Assembly (NCBI GenBank): GCA_028871595.1
Contig: JAGWMT010000054.1
Span: forward strand, 1 to 15,421
From: Elusimicrobiota bacterium
GTDB taxonomy: Bacteria > Elusimicrobiota > Elusimicrobia > UBA1565 > UBA9628
Direction of reading: 5' to 3'
DNA length: 15,421 nt
Shown here: one piece after another, positions 15,418-15,421 of the stretch
Numbering within the stretch: the stretch's first letter is position 1
Layout: every line of letters starts with the position of its first letter
Notes under the pieces: model-generated
The model's database searches: none
What the model was told of the DNA's origin: nothing
Seen by the model: only the letters and a program-made list of their open reading frames with translations
Translations under genes and position numbers: made by a program

Positions 15418-15421
15418 ATGA
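15418..15421 (+). CDS. Start of a gene cut by the window end
   Basis: Only ATGA is visible, but it is preceded by GGAGA at 7-nt spacing and a promoter-like pair, so a plus-strand gene divergent from ygiQ probably begins here. Nothing can be said about its product. Confidence 0.4.

Noticed and set aside
1..15421. CRISPR array, tRNA, rRNA or insertion sequence
   Set aside because: No regularly spaced repeats, no cloverleaf-like sequence in the short gaps, and no transposase motifs or paired terminal repeats were seen.

Overview
This is a high-GC, gene-dense stretch (about two thirds G+C by eye) from a Gram-negative-type, two-membrane bacterium. The double membrane is indicated by a very large outer-membrane beta-barrel protein of the SprA family and a lipoprotein. 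SprA is best known from the type IX secretion system of Bacteroidota, but the base composition and the mixture of genes point to another phylum. My best guess is a high-GC Elusimicrobiota-like lineage; this is inference and not proven by the sequence.

Left part (1-3069, + strand): the end of a surface-polysaccharide operon. It holds a phosphoglycosyl (sugar) transferase cut by the window edge, a DegT-type sugar aminotransferase 1 bp after it, and a GT4 glycosyltransferase 6 bp further on. Together they would start and elaborate a lipid-linked glycan.

Middle (3066-10433, + strand): a textbook sigma-70 promoter (TTGACT-N17-TATACT) overlaps the glycosyltransferase stop codon. It drives an approximately 70-nt leader containing a perfect 9-bp stem-loop, then the 1852-residue SprA-like protein. 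A short lipoprotein made of two RcpC/CpaB-like domains follows 11 bp later. After it lies an unrecognised helical-repeat protein that seems to have its own leaderless promoter.

Right part: an esterase and a SAM methyltransferase form a two-gene minus-strand operon with a 4-bp GTGA overlap. The methyltransferase overlaps the helical protein gene tail-to-tail by 82 bp. An AT-rich divergent spacer separates this operon from an AAA_14/DUF4143-type ATPase of clearly lower GC, probably horizontally acquired. That gene has its own TTGACT-N17-TACAAT promoter and an inverted repeat placed like an operator. A YgiQ-family radical SAM protein follows on the minus strand, 12 bp from the ATPase end. Divergent from it, the first 4 bases of another gene close the window.

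No tRNA, rRNA, CRISPR array, insertion sequence or convincing rho-independent terminator was seen, and no gap without genes exceeds 150 bp. The most interesting unit is the SprA-like barrel coupled to a tandem RcpC-domain lipoprotein, with none of the usual type IX secretion partners in the window.
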